This document shows, one piece after another, positions 54,413 to 63,413 of a DNA stretch of 64,000 nt. How positions within the stretch are numbered: position 1 is the stretch's first letter; every line of letters begins with the position of its first letter. Below the pieces are notes generated by a model, which saw nothing but the letters and a program-made list of their open reading frames with translations, did not search any database and was not told the origin of the DNA. The DNA is from Roseibium sp. HPY-6 (GTDB taxonomy: Bacteria; Pseudomonadota; Alphaproteobacteria; Rhizobiales; Stappiaceae), in NCBI RefSeq assembly GCF_040530035.1, contig NZ_JBEWCD010000002.1, forward strand, positions 1,798,001 through 1,862,000. Reading direction: 5' to 3'. A program made the position numbers and the translations under genes.

Positions 54413-54949
54413 ATGAGCGTTTCCGACACGTTGCCGAACGAAAGCGTCCTTCATACCTATTATTCGCCGCGCGATTACTTGGATGTGTTTTCAGTCTCGC
54501 TCGAGGGGCGCCCGGATCTTCAGGAAGTCGACATTCGCGTTCTTGCCGACCATATGCTGATGGCGGATATCGGCTGGATGAATGCGCTCTTGAGCCTGCG
54601 CGACAAGGTTGTGAAGCCGCTTGGATTGAAAACAACCGACGACTTGGCGCTCGAACAGTCAGACACACCTGTCGGTGAACGCCAGCCGGGTGACCGGATC
54701 GGCTTTTTCCGGATCTTCCGGGTCAGCGACAACGAGATCATTCTGGGAGAAGACGACTGGCATCAGGACTTCAGGCTGTCGCTCTTTCGCCGGCAGGGCG
54801 ACCGGCCACGGGTCTATGCGTCGACTTGCTGCAAGCGCCATAACCTGTTCGGACATGCCTATCTCGCGCTGATCCTGCCATTTCACAAGAAGATTGCGTC
54901 CACTGTTCTCGACAATGCCGTTGCGCAGAAGATGACCAGTGCCGCATAG
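54413..54949 (+). CDS. DUF2867 family protein
   Basis: A 178-aa cytosolic protein of DUF2867 type: YYSPRDYLDVFSVSL near the start, GDRIGFFRIFRVSDNEIILG in the middle and the family-typical FRLSLFRR, then FGHAYLALILPFHK near the end. The function of the family is not established. AGGAG 9 nt upstream sets the start at 54413; an in-frame start at 54359 is not supported. It is convergent with the cupin gene, with a 10-bp gap. Confidence 0.78.
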   Translation: MSVSDTLPNESVLHTYYSPRDYLDVFSVSLEGRPDLQEVDIRVLADHMLMADIGWMNALLSLRDKVVKPLGLKTTDDLALEQSDTPVGERQPGDRIGFFRIFRVSDNEIILGEDDWHQDFRLSLFRRQGDRPRVYASTCCKRHNLFGHAYLALILPFHKKIASTVLDNAVAQKMTSAA

Positions 54950-54959
54950 GTGCTGATCT

Positions 54960-55616
54960 TCAAATCGCAAGATGACCGGTCTTCCGCCAGACCCGCGTGC
55001 CGTGATGGGTCTTTATGTTCTGAATGCTGTCCGGAGGAAGGCGGAGCCAGGTTCCTGCATTGTATCGGCCGTTCTGGTCTTCAAAGCTGCCTTCAAGAAC
55101 GTAATATTCCACGCCGCCGGGAAATGACTGGGCGGAAAACCGTGCGCCGCGTTCCCAGGTCAGCATCACAACTTCTTCGTCCGGACGAATGAACAGCGGC
55201 AGGATGGTCTCGCCGGCACGCCCGGCCTGCCAGCCGGCGGGGTCGTTTGTATCGACACGAATGTACGCCGTGTCCTCCGGCAGCATCTGACGCAGTTTAA
55301 CAAGGATCACGGCACCAGGAGCACTGGAAGGGATATGGCGGGAGCCTGGCGGATTGCGCACATACATGCCTTCCGGAAAGTCGCCGGTCTCATCTGAAAA
55401 GACCCCGTCCAGCACCAGAAACTCTTCTCCGAGATCATGCGTGTGTGCGGAAAAAGCCGATCCCGGCGCGTATTTCACAAGGCTGGTGGCACGTGCGACT
55501 TCTCCGCCGTCCCGTTCCAGCATGCGCCGTTCAACACCTTTCATGGGGGAGGCGATCCAATCCAGCTTTGTGCTCTCCACGACTGCGCGTTTGCTCAAGT
55601 CAGAGTGGATTTTCAT
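54960..55616 (-). CDS. ChrR-like double-cupin protein
   Basis: A 218-aa protein made of two cupin modules. The first has HTHDLGEEFLVLDGVFSDE and a later His (GSRH), good metal ligands. The second has VEYYVLEGSFEDQNGRY with fewer ligands. This is the build of the ChrR cupin domain, without the anti-sigma N-terminal zinc domain, and no sigma factor gene is adjacent. So it is more likely a metal-dependent enzyme or stress protein than an anti-sigma factor. Confidence 0.8.
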   Translation of the reverse strand: MKIHSDLSKRAVVESTKLDWIASPMKGVERRMLERDGGEVARATSLVKYAPGSAFSAHTHDLGEEFLVLDGVFSDETGDFPEGMYVRNPPGSRHIPSSAPGAVILVKLRQMLPEDTAYIRVDTNDPAGWQAGRAGETILPLFIRPDEEVVMLTWERGARFSAQSFPGGVEYYVLEGSFEDQNGRYNAGTWLRLPPDSIQNIKTHHGTRVWRKTGHLAI

Positions 55617-55843
55617 AAACTCTCTCCCGCACCCGGTTCACCTTAATTTAAGATGGAGTAGACAGCCGTCTTGTGAAGGGCGAAAGGGTATTGATTATCT
55701 AAATCACGTACTGAGGATTTCTGGGAAAACGACGGATTCCGGCTGTGCGGACTTTGCAACCACACAGGAATCGTGCTGACTCGGATCCTGAATAAAAAGG
55801 GTCACGGAGAATTTGCGGCGCACCCGACGCCGGACAATGTTGC

Positions 55844-57319
55844 ATGACAGTTGAGATCGATATCGGAGAAATGACGAGCGGTGCGCGGGCCGGACTCGAT
55901 CTGGAAGAGCTGCTGGCAACACGTCTTCTCGTGCAGGGCAATTCAGGCTCTGGAAAATCACATCTTTTGCGGCGATTGCTGGAACAGTCGGCAAGCTGGG
56001 TGCAACAGGCAATCATTGATCCTGAAGGCGATTTCGTGTCGCTGGCAGAAAAGTTCGGCCATGTCGTAGTCGATGCCGTCGGCACAGAAAAAGACCTGCA
56101 GATGATTGCTGGCAGGGTTCGCCAGCACCGCGTGTCGGTTGTTCTCAATCTTGAAGGCCTCGATGCGGACCGTCAGATGAAGGCGGCCGCCACATTTCTG
56201 GATGGCCTATTCGACGCGGACCGCGACCTTTGGTATCCGATGGTTGTGGTTGTCGATGAAGCACAGCTGTTTGCACCGGCGGCGGCAGGCGAGGTGACTG
56301 AAGAAGCGCGCAGGCGCTCGCTCGGGGCCATGACGAACCTGATGTGCCGTGGACGCAAACGCGGCCTTGCCGGGATCATCGCGACGCAGAGATTGGCAAA
56401 ACTGGCCAAAAACGTTGCCGCGGAAGCTTCGAACTTTCTGATGGGGCGCACGTTTCTGGACATCGATATGGCACGCGCAGCGGATCTGCTGGGTATGGAG
56501 CGCCGGCAGGCCGAGAGTTTCCGAAATCTCGACAGGGGCAATTTCATAGCCCTCGGACCCGCTTTGTCGCGCCGTCCGGTCCCGATCAAGATCGGCCCGG
56601 TCGAGACAATGGGGCGCGGCGGCAGCCCGAAACTGATGCCTTTGCCCGAACAGCCCAAAGAAGAGGCGAAGGATCTCATTTTCACGCGATCAGAGGGCGA
56701 AGCCGCACCCGTCCGTCAACGCTATATCGAACCGGTCGTGTCGACGGGCGATGTTCTCGATCAGCTTTCCAGTGCGGAACAGGCGAGCGGCGAAACGGCG
56801 CCGCAGCCTGAAAATCTGCTGGATTTCAGTGAGCGTGAAGACAGAATCGCCGAGATCATTGCGGGCATTCTTGAAGACGAAGACGCTGCTTTCCAGCCGA
56901 TTGCAACGCTCTACCAGGATTTTCAGGTCCGCTGCCGGATCGCAAAGCTGGCCGGAGGCGCGCCCGACCTGCAGTCGTTCCGGGAAAAACTGTCCGTTGC
57001 CCGGGCAGGCGTTGAAAAGGGCGAGATGGACGACAGCGCCTGGTCCCAGGCCGAGTTGATCGCAGCCGAACTTCCGGAAGACATGCGCGGGGTCTATCTG
57101 TTGCTTGCCAAAGCCGCGCTGGCAAAGGCGCCGTGCCCTGGCAACTTAGAGATTGCAACGGCCTATGGAACACGCTCTCCCGGGCGTGCGCGTTGGTTGT
57201 TGAGCCACATGGAAGAACGGGGCTTTCTGGTCTGCGCTACGGATCTGCGCGGTAACCGGATCGTGACCCTGACCGATCTCGGCTGGCAGACGGCGCCGGG
57301 CGATGAAGCGGCTGCCTAG
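55844..57319 (+). CDS. Stand-alone HerA-like ATPase
   Basis: A 491-aa P-loop ATPase of the HerA/FtsK superfamily (DUF87). Walker A is GNSGSGKS (32-39), Walker B VVVVDEA (134-140), followed by the RGRKRGLAGIIATQRL segment (169-184, sensor-type Q/R). A C-terminal region of about 200 residues ends in a winged-helix-like module (SPGRARWLLSHMEERG). HerA normally pumps DNA with the nuclease NurA; no NurA, Sir2 or other nuclease gene is adjacent here. Its partner and role are unknown. Confidence 0.82.
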   Translation: MTVEIDIGEMTSGARAGLDLEELLATRLLVQGNSGSGKSHLLRRLLEQSASWVQQAIIDPEGDFVSLAEKFGHVVVDAVGTEKDLQMIAGRVRQHRVSVVLNLEGLDADRQMKAAATFLDGLFDADRDLWYPMVVVVDEAQLFAPAAAGEVTEEARRRSLGAMTNLMCRGRKRGLAGIIATQRLAKLAKNVAAEASNFLMGRTFLDIDMARAADLLGMERRQAESFRNLDRGNFIALGPALSRRPVPIKIGPVETMGRGGSPKLMPLPEQPKEEAKDLIFTRSEGEAAPVRQRYIEPVVSTGDVLDQLSSAEQASGETAPQPENLLDFSEREDRIAEIIAGILEDEDAAFQPIATLYQDFQVRCRIAKLAGGAPDLQSFREKLSVARAGVEKGEMDDSAWSQAELIAAELPEDMRGVYLLLAKAALAKAPCPGNLEIATAYGTRSPGRARWLLSHMEERGFLVCATDLRGNRIVTLTDLGWQTAPGDEAAA

Positions 57320-57539
57320 GTTTGAGCGCTACGACCTTTTTTGCTGCAGCCGCCGCCGTTCAAGCACGGCATAGCGGTCAGTGAGCCGGGCAGAGTGAAC
57401 TGAGTTGTTTGACACTCTCGTTAGATGGCTCGCAAGAAATTAAAGTACGACAACCATTGTTGAAGAGATGCTCTAAAGCAGCCTATTGCGCTTAATCACG
57501 CAAGAGCACGCGCGTCGCAACGACGCTCCTAAGGACGGA

Positions 57540-60269
57540 TCAGAACCTCAAGCTTCCCTTGAGCGAAAATCCGTGTTGCTGGGTGTCTGATGAGAACAAA
57601 CCGTCGTATGAGACCTTCAGCGTTGCACCTTCGTTTAAAAACGCCGTGGCCCCAACGGCGACATCGGCAAACACATCTCCAAAATCCGAAGAGTTGGTAA
57701 ACGCGCTGGTACCAGCCGGAGCGTTTGCAAATCTTGCTGCGACAGCATTGTCACTGTCAGGATAATAGCTCAGTCCGGCTCTGACATAGGGCCGCAGAAG
57801 ACTGTTCTCAAACAGCTCGATCTCATTGCCGATTTCCACTGCGGGTGAAATAGAAACGTAGGTATCTGAATTGCCTGAAACGCTCAAATTTGCGCCGCCG
57901 CCACCACTCTCGGTAACGCCACCACGATTGAGGTGTGTGACATTCACATCAAGCTGGGGCGTAAAGAACCACGTTTCGTGCGTGAGCAAATATGCGGCAC
58001 GAGCCTGTGCGGTTACATGAGAAACATTGTGATCAGAAGCGGCAACAAGATCTAAGCCGCCGAAGTTGATGGTCCGGTCTGTGTTGTAGCTGTCGATGCC
58101 TCCGCTTACCGCGGCAGCCAACAGGAAAGGACCATTTTGAAATTTAAGTGTTGCACCGGCAGTAAAGCGGTTACCGTCGCTGTCGGCATCCGCATTTGTG
58201 CTCAGTGAGAAGCGCTCATATCCGAGCCCAAGGCCAGCATACCAACTTGGAGCAAATTCCACCTGAACACCGGCTGCAAGACCTCCAGTGTTTTCTTGAA
58301 ACCCGACGGTACTGTTACTGTCGTTCCGTCTTGTAAACCGGCCGTGCGGGCGAACCCAGACGCACTGACCTTCACTGATCGCGGTTGAACCGTCCCCGGC
58401 AACGTCGCAGGAAAACAGCAGGTTGGAAAAGTCGTTTGCCGCAAAGAGAGACGCGGTTTCAGTGTTTAGAAAAACCTCTGCCGACAGTTGGTCAAGCGCC
58501 TCCTGATATGCTCCCATACTGAAAACGCCATTCACAAGAGCGCTCAAAATGGGCTCCGTGTCTCCCGGCCCCGCACTGAGTGCCGTATTCAGACTGTTAG
58601 CAACACTGGCTTGATTGGAATTCAGGCCGCCAACAGCCAAATCAATCGACGTACTGAGAACAATGTCGTTTGCATTCGGATACGAAAGACTTGCCTGCAG
58701 GGCGGGACCGGTCGCGAGGGCAAGGCCGGCATTCACCGTGCCACCGGAAGCCGAGACGATGGTGGTCGTTTGTTGGCCTGCCGTGAGATTAATCAATTGC
58801 GGTGTGATCGTACCGTTGAAAGAGGCAGATCCGCTCACATCGATTCGGTCTGCCGTTCCCGCAGTCGTATCCACTGTGATTGTCGTCGTTCCGCTGCTGG
58901 TTTGCGTAAGATCCCCGGTCAATGCGGTGTTGCTGACTGCAGATGCCCCGCCTGGAGAGAGGTTACCGGCATTGGTCAAACTGTTTCCCGCTCCAAGCGT
59001 AACGGTTGTTCCGGAATTGAAGACACCAGCTGAGAGGTTGTTGAACGTGTTGGTCCCTGCACCAAGGGTCACATTGCCGGTGATCGTGCCGGAGTTGTTG
59101 ATTAGTTCGTCACCATTCTCCCCGCTCAGCGCAAGACCCGATTGAGCTGTTATGGATGCATAGTTGTTGAGCGTATTTGAGACCCCGGCAGCACCTTCGA
59201 ACGAAACACCTGAGCCTGTCCCGGTTCCGCCGTCAATTGCTCCACTCATCAGATTAACGGTGCTGGTGCCGGAAGTGTTGACGTCTATCCGCAAGGCGTC
59301 GCCCACGGCAGAAGTTACGTCACCTGAGGAAGTGACGGTCGCAGATCCGGTATCGACCTCGGCCTCAATGCCAGTCCTCGTTGCTGAATAAACGTTACCG
59401 GTAGAATTCACCGTGACACTGTTTTCGGAAGATGCCTCAATGCCCTCGCTATTCGCGGTGATGTTGCCCACGGACGTAACGACGGTACTCGCGGCACTTC
59501 CTCCAGTAGCATCAATTCCAATGCCGCTTTGGGTGGTAATATTGCCGGTGGACGTTACGGTGACACTGCCTTCCAGGCGTAAAAATGCATTGATGCCATC
59601 ACCGTTAGCGTCGATATCGCCCGTATTGGTTATTGTGATTGCGCCGTCGCCTCCTTCCCTGCTCGCGTCAATACCGTTCCCTGTGCCAGCCGTAATCGCA
59701 CCAGTGGAGGTGATCGTCGTGTTGCCGTTGCCAAAGTGATCGGCGTTTATGCCATCACGACCTCCAGTTACGGTCCCCTCGGAAGTGACCGTTATGTTTC
59801 CGTCGACGTTACCAAGGAAGACACCAAGCCGGGCGTCGATACCATTGGATGCGCCGGTCGAAGTGATCGATGATGACCCCAAATCGACATCGATAGTAAT
59901 ATCCTGCGCCGTTGTGCTGGTAAGGTCGATGCCATCCACTCCGGAGGCGGGAGCAATGTCCTGCGTCAGATTGTTCACGTTGAGCGTTGTGAGAGGTGCG
60001 CTGGCAGCGACGCCCGACGACACGTCCCCGGTACACGTCGCACTGGTGCCCGAAACGATACATGAACCAGAACTTGGAGGGATGACTGTTTGCGCTGTCA
60101 CAGGTTGTGAATGGCCAATGAGAACACCTGCACCTGCCGCTGTCGCAAGAAGAAGATTGCGAAGCGGCATTGAAGCATCCAACTCAGCCAAAGATGCATC
60201 GCCAGATTGAGTAATGCGCTTGGCTGTATGCCCCGGATAGATCAGTTCCGCTGCAAAGATGCCTGACAT
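57540..60269 (-). CDS. Autotransporter with beta-helix passenger repeats
   Basis: A 909-aa type Va secreted protein. An extended N-terminus of 34 residues precedes a signal peptide (LLLATAAGAGVLIGH, cut near VTAQ). The passenger, about 60-600, contains repeats of about 25 residues of the type ITSTGAITA...NGIDA, predicted to form a beta-helix. The C-terminal about 270 residues (from CVWVRPHGRFTRR) form the 12-strand autotransporter barrel ending in the required aromatic Phe (LKGSLRF). A Shine-Dalgarno (GGAGGGG) supports the start at 60269. Likely adhesin or surface protein. Confidence 0.88.
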   Translation of the reverse strand: MSGIFAAELIYPGHTAKRITQSGDASLAELDASMPLRNLLLATAAGAGVLIGHSQPVTAQTVIPPSSGSCIVSGTSATCTGDVSSGVAASAPLTTLNVNNLTQDIAPASGVDGIDLTSTTAQDITIDVDLGSSSITSTGASNGIDARLGVFLGNVDGNITVTSEGTVTGGRDGINADHFGNGNTTITSTGAITAGTGNGIDASREGGDGAITITNTGDIDANGDGINAFLRLEGSVTVTSTGNITTQSGIGIDATGGSAASTVVTSVGNITANSEGIEASSENSVTVNSTGNVYSATRTGIEAEVDTGSATVTSSGDVTSAVGDALRIDVNTSGTSTVNLMSGAIDGGTGTGSGVSFEGAAGVSNTLNNYASITAQSGLALSGENGDELINNSGTITGNVTLGAGTNTFNNLSAGVFNSGTTVTLGAGNSLTNAGNLSPGGASAVSNTALTGDLTQTSSGTTTITVDTTAGTADRIDVSGSASFNGTITPQLINLTAGQQTTTIVSASGGTVNAGLALATGPALQASLSYPNANDIVLSTSIDLAVGGLNSNQASVANSLNTALSAGPGDTEPILSALVNGVFSMGAYQEALDQLSAEVFLNTETASLFAANDFSNLLFSCDVAGDGSTAISEGQCVWVRPHGRFTRRNDSNSTVGFQENTGGLAAGVQVEFAPSWYAGLGLGYERFSLSTNADADSDGNRFTAGATLKFQNGPFLLAAAVSGGIDSYNTDRTINFGGLDLVAASDHNVSHVTAQARAAYLLTHETWFFTPQLDVNVTHLNRGGVTESGGGGANLSVSGNSDTYVSISPAVEIGNEIELFENSLLRPYVRAGLSYYPDSDNAVAARFANAPAGTSAFTNSSDFGDVFADVAVGATAFLNEGATLKVSYDGLFSSDTQQHGFSLKGSLRF

Positions 60270-60861
60270 TGATGCCCCTCCGGTTTCAATAGAGGGTTAA
60301 GCATGTTTGCGGCAATCCGCAAGCCGACGCCTCGAAAAAGCTCGATACTTTTACCAGCATCTGGTGCTGTTAGATGGCAGTTCCCGGCTCCGATATGTCA
60401 TCTCAAAGTACAACTGGTTTGGATCGCTTACTTACCTCAATCAGAACAGCTATTTCTCTTTGGCTGCGAGGCGTCCATAACGGTCTCCCGCTTGCAACAA
60501 TGCCGCTGATCACCTGACGGTCTCTGATAGGAGCTTTGCTTACGGTGTCCGCCCGCAAATGCGGCTGCAACTTCAAAAAACGCTTCAGCGCCAAGCCTGA
60601 GTTACCCATCAGACATTGACTAACTCTGTCCGGGAGCTTGAAACAGACGTCAACTGATTTGAATACCCGCTCTATGGGGCTGAAGCTAAGGCAATCCAAC
60701 CTGGCAGACAGCACCGGGAGTCGAGGCGGTGGTCTTAGTTCAGGATGGGCTCGCGGAACACATAAACTGCGGCGCACGGAAACGTCATAAAGGTTTTTGG
60801 TTGAACGCCCGCCGGCGCTGCCTAAGTGTGGCACACGTCAATGTGATGTTGAGGACCCGAC
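60270..60861. other. Intergenic stretch with transposase remnant
   Basis: 592 bp between the autotransporter and DM13 genes. It holds the IS5-type remnant below; no other gene was recognised. The right end should hold the DM13 promoter. Confidence 0.5.
60475..60594 (-). pseudogene. IS5-type transposase N-terminal remnant
   Basis: About 40 codons on the minus strand read FLKLQPHLRADTVSKAPIRD and then RQVISGIVAS. This matches the N-terminal pattern of IS5-family transposases (F-x-x-L-Q-P-x-L, D-x-R-x-V-I-S-G-I). The rest of the transposase, inverted ends and target duplication are absent, so it is a decayed fragment. Confidence 0.5.
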
Positions 60862-61332
60862 ATGATCCGGCTGACTTTGCTTTTGGTATCCCATGGCGCC
60901 GTTCTGGCCGTTGGCTTCGCCCTCGGGGTGTATTTCCTGCCAATCCTGACGGAGCCCCAGGGGCCGGACGAAGCTGTTCTGACCGAGGCGGCCGCGGGCG
61001 CACAGTATGAGGCCAGCTTGACAAGAGACCTTGCCGGTAGTGATTTCCTGCATTGGGGTGAGGGCACGGTCAGTATTTCTCCCCAGCGGATCGTACATAA
61101 GGGAGAGTTGTCACCCGGTCCCGACTACAAGCTCTATCTGGTCAAGGAATTCGTTGAGGACGAGGCCGGTTTTGAGGCCGTGAAGGAAAGCGCTGTGCAG
61201 CTTGGTGACATCAAGACGTTCGACGGCTTTATTGTCGATGTGCCCGAGACGGTGAGCATCGACGACTACAACACTGTGCTGGTCTGGTGCGAGGCCTTTG
61301 GGGAATTCATCACAGCTGCCAAGTACCGCTGA
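60862..61332 (+). CDS. DM13-domain membrane-anchored protein
   Basis: A 156-aa protein with one N-terminal membrane helix or uncleaved signal (LTLLLVSHGAVLAVGFALGV) and a periplasmic DM13 domain: HWGEGTVSI, LSPGPDYKLYLVKEF, VQLGDIKTFDGF, and VLVWCEAFGEFITAAKYR with the conserved Cys near the end. DM13 domains are proposed to carry redox or electron-transfer function through this Cys. A GAGGA sequence precedes the ATG. Confidence 0.8.
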   Translation: MIRLTLLLVSHGAVLAVGFALGVYFLPILTEPQGPDEAVLTEAAAGAQYEASLTRDLAGSDFLHWGEGTVSISPQRIVHKGELSPGPDYKLYLVKEFVEDEAGFEAVKESAVQLGDIKTFDGFIVDVPETVSIDDYNTVLVWCEAFGEFITAAKYR

Positions 61333-61373
61333 CGGATTCAACGCGGCAAAGGTTTCGTGGACTGTCCGGATGA

Positions 61374-61691
61374 TCAGATCGCGGGCCGCATGCGCCTTGC
61401 GGACAATCTGGCGTCGACTGCTTTAACCGGACTGCGGGCAAGCAGGTAGTCGAGCTGAGAGAGTTCAAGTGTAATGCCATCAATAGTTCTGACCAGAACG
61501 CTTTCCATGTAGCTACCTGCCGGGCTTTGCTCACGAATGGCGATCGCCCGGTCCTTTGCCTTGCGCAGATAGATGATCATGCGGCGCACATCTTCAGGTG
61601 TCACGTCTGTTGCCGGGGGTACTTCGGAACCGGCTGCCTCTGACGACAGGACAACGGAAGAATGGCCTTGCAAAGGGCTGACAAACTGCAT
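61374..61691 (-). CDS. Hypothetical protein
   Basis: A 105-aa soluble protein that I do not recognise. It has a good Shine-Dalgarno (GAGGTAAG) before the start at 61691. A Ser/Pro-rich N-terminus (about 1-30) is followed by a helical amphipathic part (DVRRMIIYLRKAKDRAIAI) and a basic C-terminus (ARLSARRMRPAI). No signal peptide or membrane helix. It is divergent from hmgA. Confidence 0.55.
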   Translation of the reverse strand: MQFVSPLQGHSSVVLSSEAAGSEVPPATDVTPEDVRRMIIYLRKAKDRAIAIREQSPAGSYMESVLVRTIDGITLELSQLDYLLARSPVKAVDARLSARRMRPAI

Positions 61692-61871
61692 CTCTTACCT
61701 CAGATGTTCCCATTTTGTTCTTTTTACCGCAATCCGGACAAACGATCAAGACAGGTGGTGTGATTTCCGGAGCACCGGAACCGGATTTGTTTTCTGAGAT
61801 TAAAAAGACTTCGACAAATCAAAAGCTTGAAAAAACGTATCGGATCTTCCTTGAACCCGTTTGGGAAATTG

Positions 61872-61885
61872 GTTACATATGTAAC
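61872..61885. promoter_or_regulatory. Perfect palindrome upstream of hmgA, candidate operator
   Basis: GTTACATATGTAAC is a perfect 14-bp palindrome 28 bp before the hmgA start, in the AT-rich promoter region. It fits a MarR- or IclR-type repressor operator for homogentisate genes. No regulator gene is adjacent in the window. Confidence 0.55.
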
Positions 61886-61913
61886 TAAATTATCTCCGAA
61901 CCGGGAGGACATC

Positions 61914-63287
61914 ATGGATCAGAGAACCGACAGCACTCGGAATTTGTCCGGCGACAGCCGCAATTCAGTGGCCTTCGACTATATGCCGGGATTCGGCAAT
62001 GACTTTGAGACAGAGGCGCTGCCCGGGTCCTTGCCGCAGGGCATGAACAGCCCTCAGAAATGCGCTTATGGTCTTTACGGAGAACAGCTTTCCGGCACCG
62101 CGTTCACGGCTCCCAGTCACCAGAACGAGAGAACCTGGTGCTACCGCATCCGTCCGTCGGTGAAGCACACAAGCCGTTTTGAGAAGATCGACCTGCCATA
62201 TTGGAAGAGCGCTCCGAACATTGCGGACGATGTGATTTCGCTTGGACAATATCGCTGGGATCCGGTGCCGCATTCCAGCGAAGAGCTTTCCTGGCTGACC
62301 GGAATGCGCACGATGACAACCGCCGGAGACGTCAATACCCAGGTTGGCATGGCGAGCCACATTTATCTGGTGACCAGGTCGATGGAAGACGAATACTTCT
62401 TTTCCGCCGATAGCGAGCTTCTGGTGGTGCCACAGGAAGGGATCCTGAGGTTCTGCACGGAACTCGGCGTTATTGAGCTGGAGCCTAAGGAAATTGCCAT
62501 CATCCCGCGCGGGCTGGTCTACCGGGTCGAAGTCGTCAAGGGTCCCGCACGAGGGTTCGTCTGCGAGAATTACGGACAGAAATTCGAGCTGCCGGGAAGG
62601 GGGCCAATCGGCGCTAACTGCATGGCAAACAGACGCGATTTCAAGACCCCGGTCGCCTGTTTCGAAGACCGTGAAACACCTTCAACGCTGACGGTGAAAT
62701 GGTGCGGTCAGTTCCACGAGACAAAGATTGGCCATTCGCCTCTCGACGTTGTCGCGTGGCACGGCAACTATGCGCCGTGCAAATATGATCTGAGGAACTA
62801 CTGCCCGATCGGTGCGATCCTGTTTGATCATCCCGACCCCTCTATCTTCACCGTTCTGACCGCCGCGTCCGGTGTGCCGGGAACGGCCAACATCGACTTC
62901 GTGCTGTTCCGGGAGCGCTGGATGGTGATGGAAGATACGTTCCGTCCGCCCTGGTATCACAAGAACATCATGTCCGAGTTGATGGGCAACATCTATGGCC
63001 AGTATGACGCCAAGCCCAAGGGGTTTGTGCCGGGTGGCATGAGCCTCCACAACATGATGCTTCCACACGGGCCGGACAAAAATGCCTTCGAGGGTGCGTC
63101 CAACGCGGATCTCAAGGCGGAAAAGCTCGACAACACCATGTCCTTCATGTTCGAGACCCGTTTTCCGCAGCACCTGACGGAATTTGCCGCCAAGGAAGCG
63201 CCGCTGCAGGACGACTATATTGACTGCTGGGAGTCTCTTGAGAAAAAGTTCGATGGAACCCCTGAGGGCACCTGGAACAAGGATTGA
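61914..63287 (+). CDS. hmgA: Homogentisate 1,2-dioxygenase
   Basis: A 457-aa Fe(II) dioxygenase that opens the ring of homogentisate to maleylacetoacetate in tyrosine/phenylalanine catabolism. The family N-terminus [19 protein letters not shown] and the iron-ligand region are complete: [16 protein letters not shown] (His and Glu ligands) and [11 protein letters not shown] (His ligand). GGGAGG precedes the ATG at 61914; the frame extends to 61827 through the operator and is not used. It is followed by the fumarylacetoacetate hydrolase gene, forming an hmgA-fahA unit. Confidence 0.96.
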   Translation: MDQRTDSTRNLSGDSRNSVAFDYMPGFGNDFETEALPGSLPQGMNSPQKCAYGLYGEQLSGTAFTAPSHQNERTWCYRIRPSVKHTSRFEKIDLPYWKSAPNIADDVISLGQYRWDPVPHSSEELSWLTGMRTMTTAGDVNTQVGMASHIYLVTRSMEDEYFFSADSELLVVPQEGILRFCTELGVIELEPKEIAIIPRGLVYRVEVVKGPARGFVCENYGQKFELPGRGPIGANCMANRRDFKTPVACFEDRETPSTLTVKWCGQFHETKIGHSPLDVVAWHGNYAPCKYDLRNYCPIGAILFDHPDPSIFTVLTAASGVPGTANIDFVLFRERWMVMEDTFRPPWYHKNIMSELMGNIYGQYDAKPKGFVPGGMSLHNMMLPHGPDKNAFEGASNADLKAEKLDNTMSFMFETRFPQHLTEFAAKEAPLQDDYIDCWESLEKKFDGTPEGTWNKD

Positions 63288-63413
63288 GAAAATGTGCCCT
63301 TCCGAGGGGCGCTGACGTGCAAAGCAGAAAAGGCGTCATTGAGCCGCTGAGGCCCTTTCTGGCAAAACCTTTGTCGCCCATGATGGCCTGACAATCACAA
63401 GGAGCTGAATTTC

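Noticed and set aside
54960..55616. ChrR anti-sigma factor
   Set aside because: The N-terminal zinc-binding anti-sigma domain is missing and no ECF sigma gene is adjacent. Only the cupin part resembles ChrR.
57540..60269. CRISPR-like array from the repeated DNA in the autotransporter
   Set aside because: The repeats are degenerate, in frame and code for beta-helix repeats; there are no identical direct repeats with unique spacers or cas genes.
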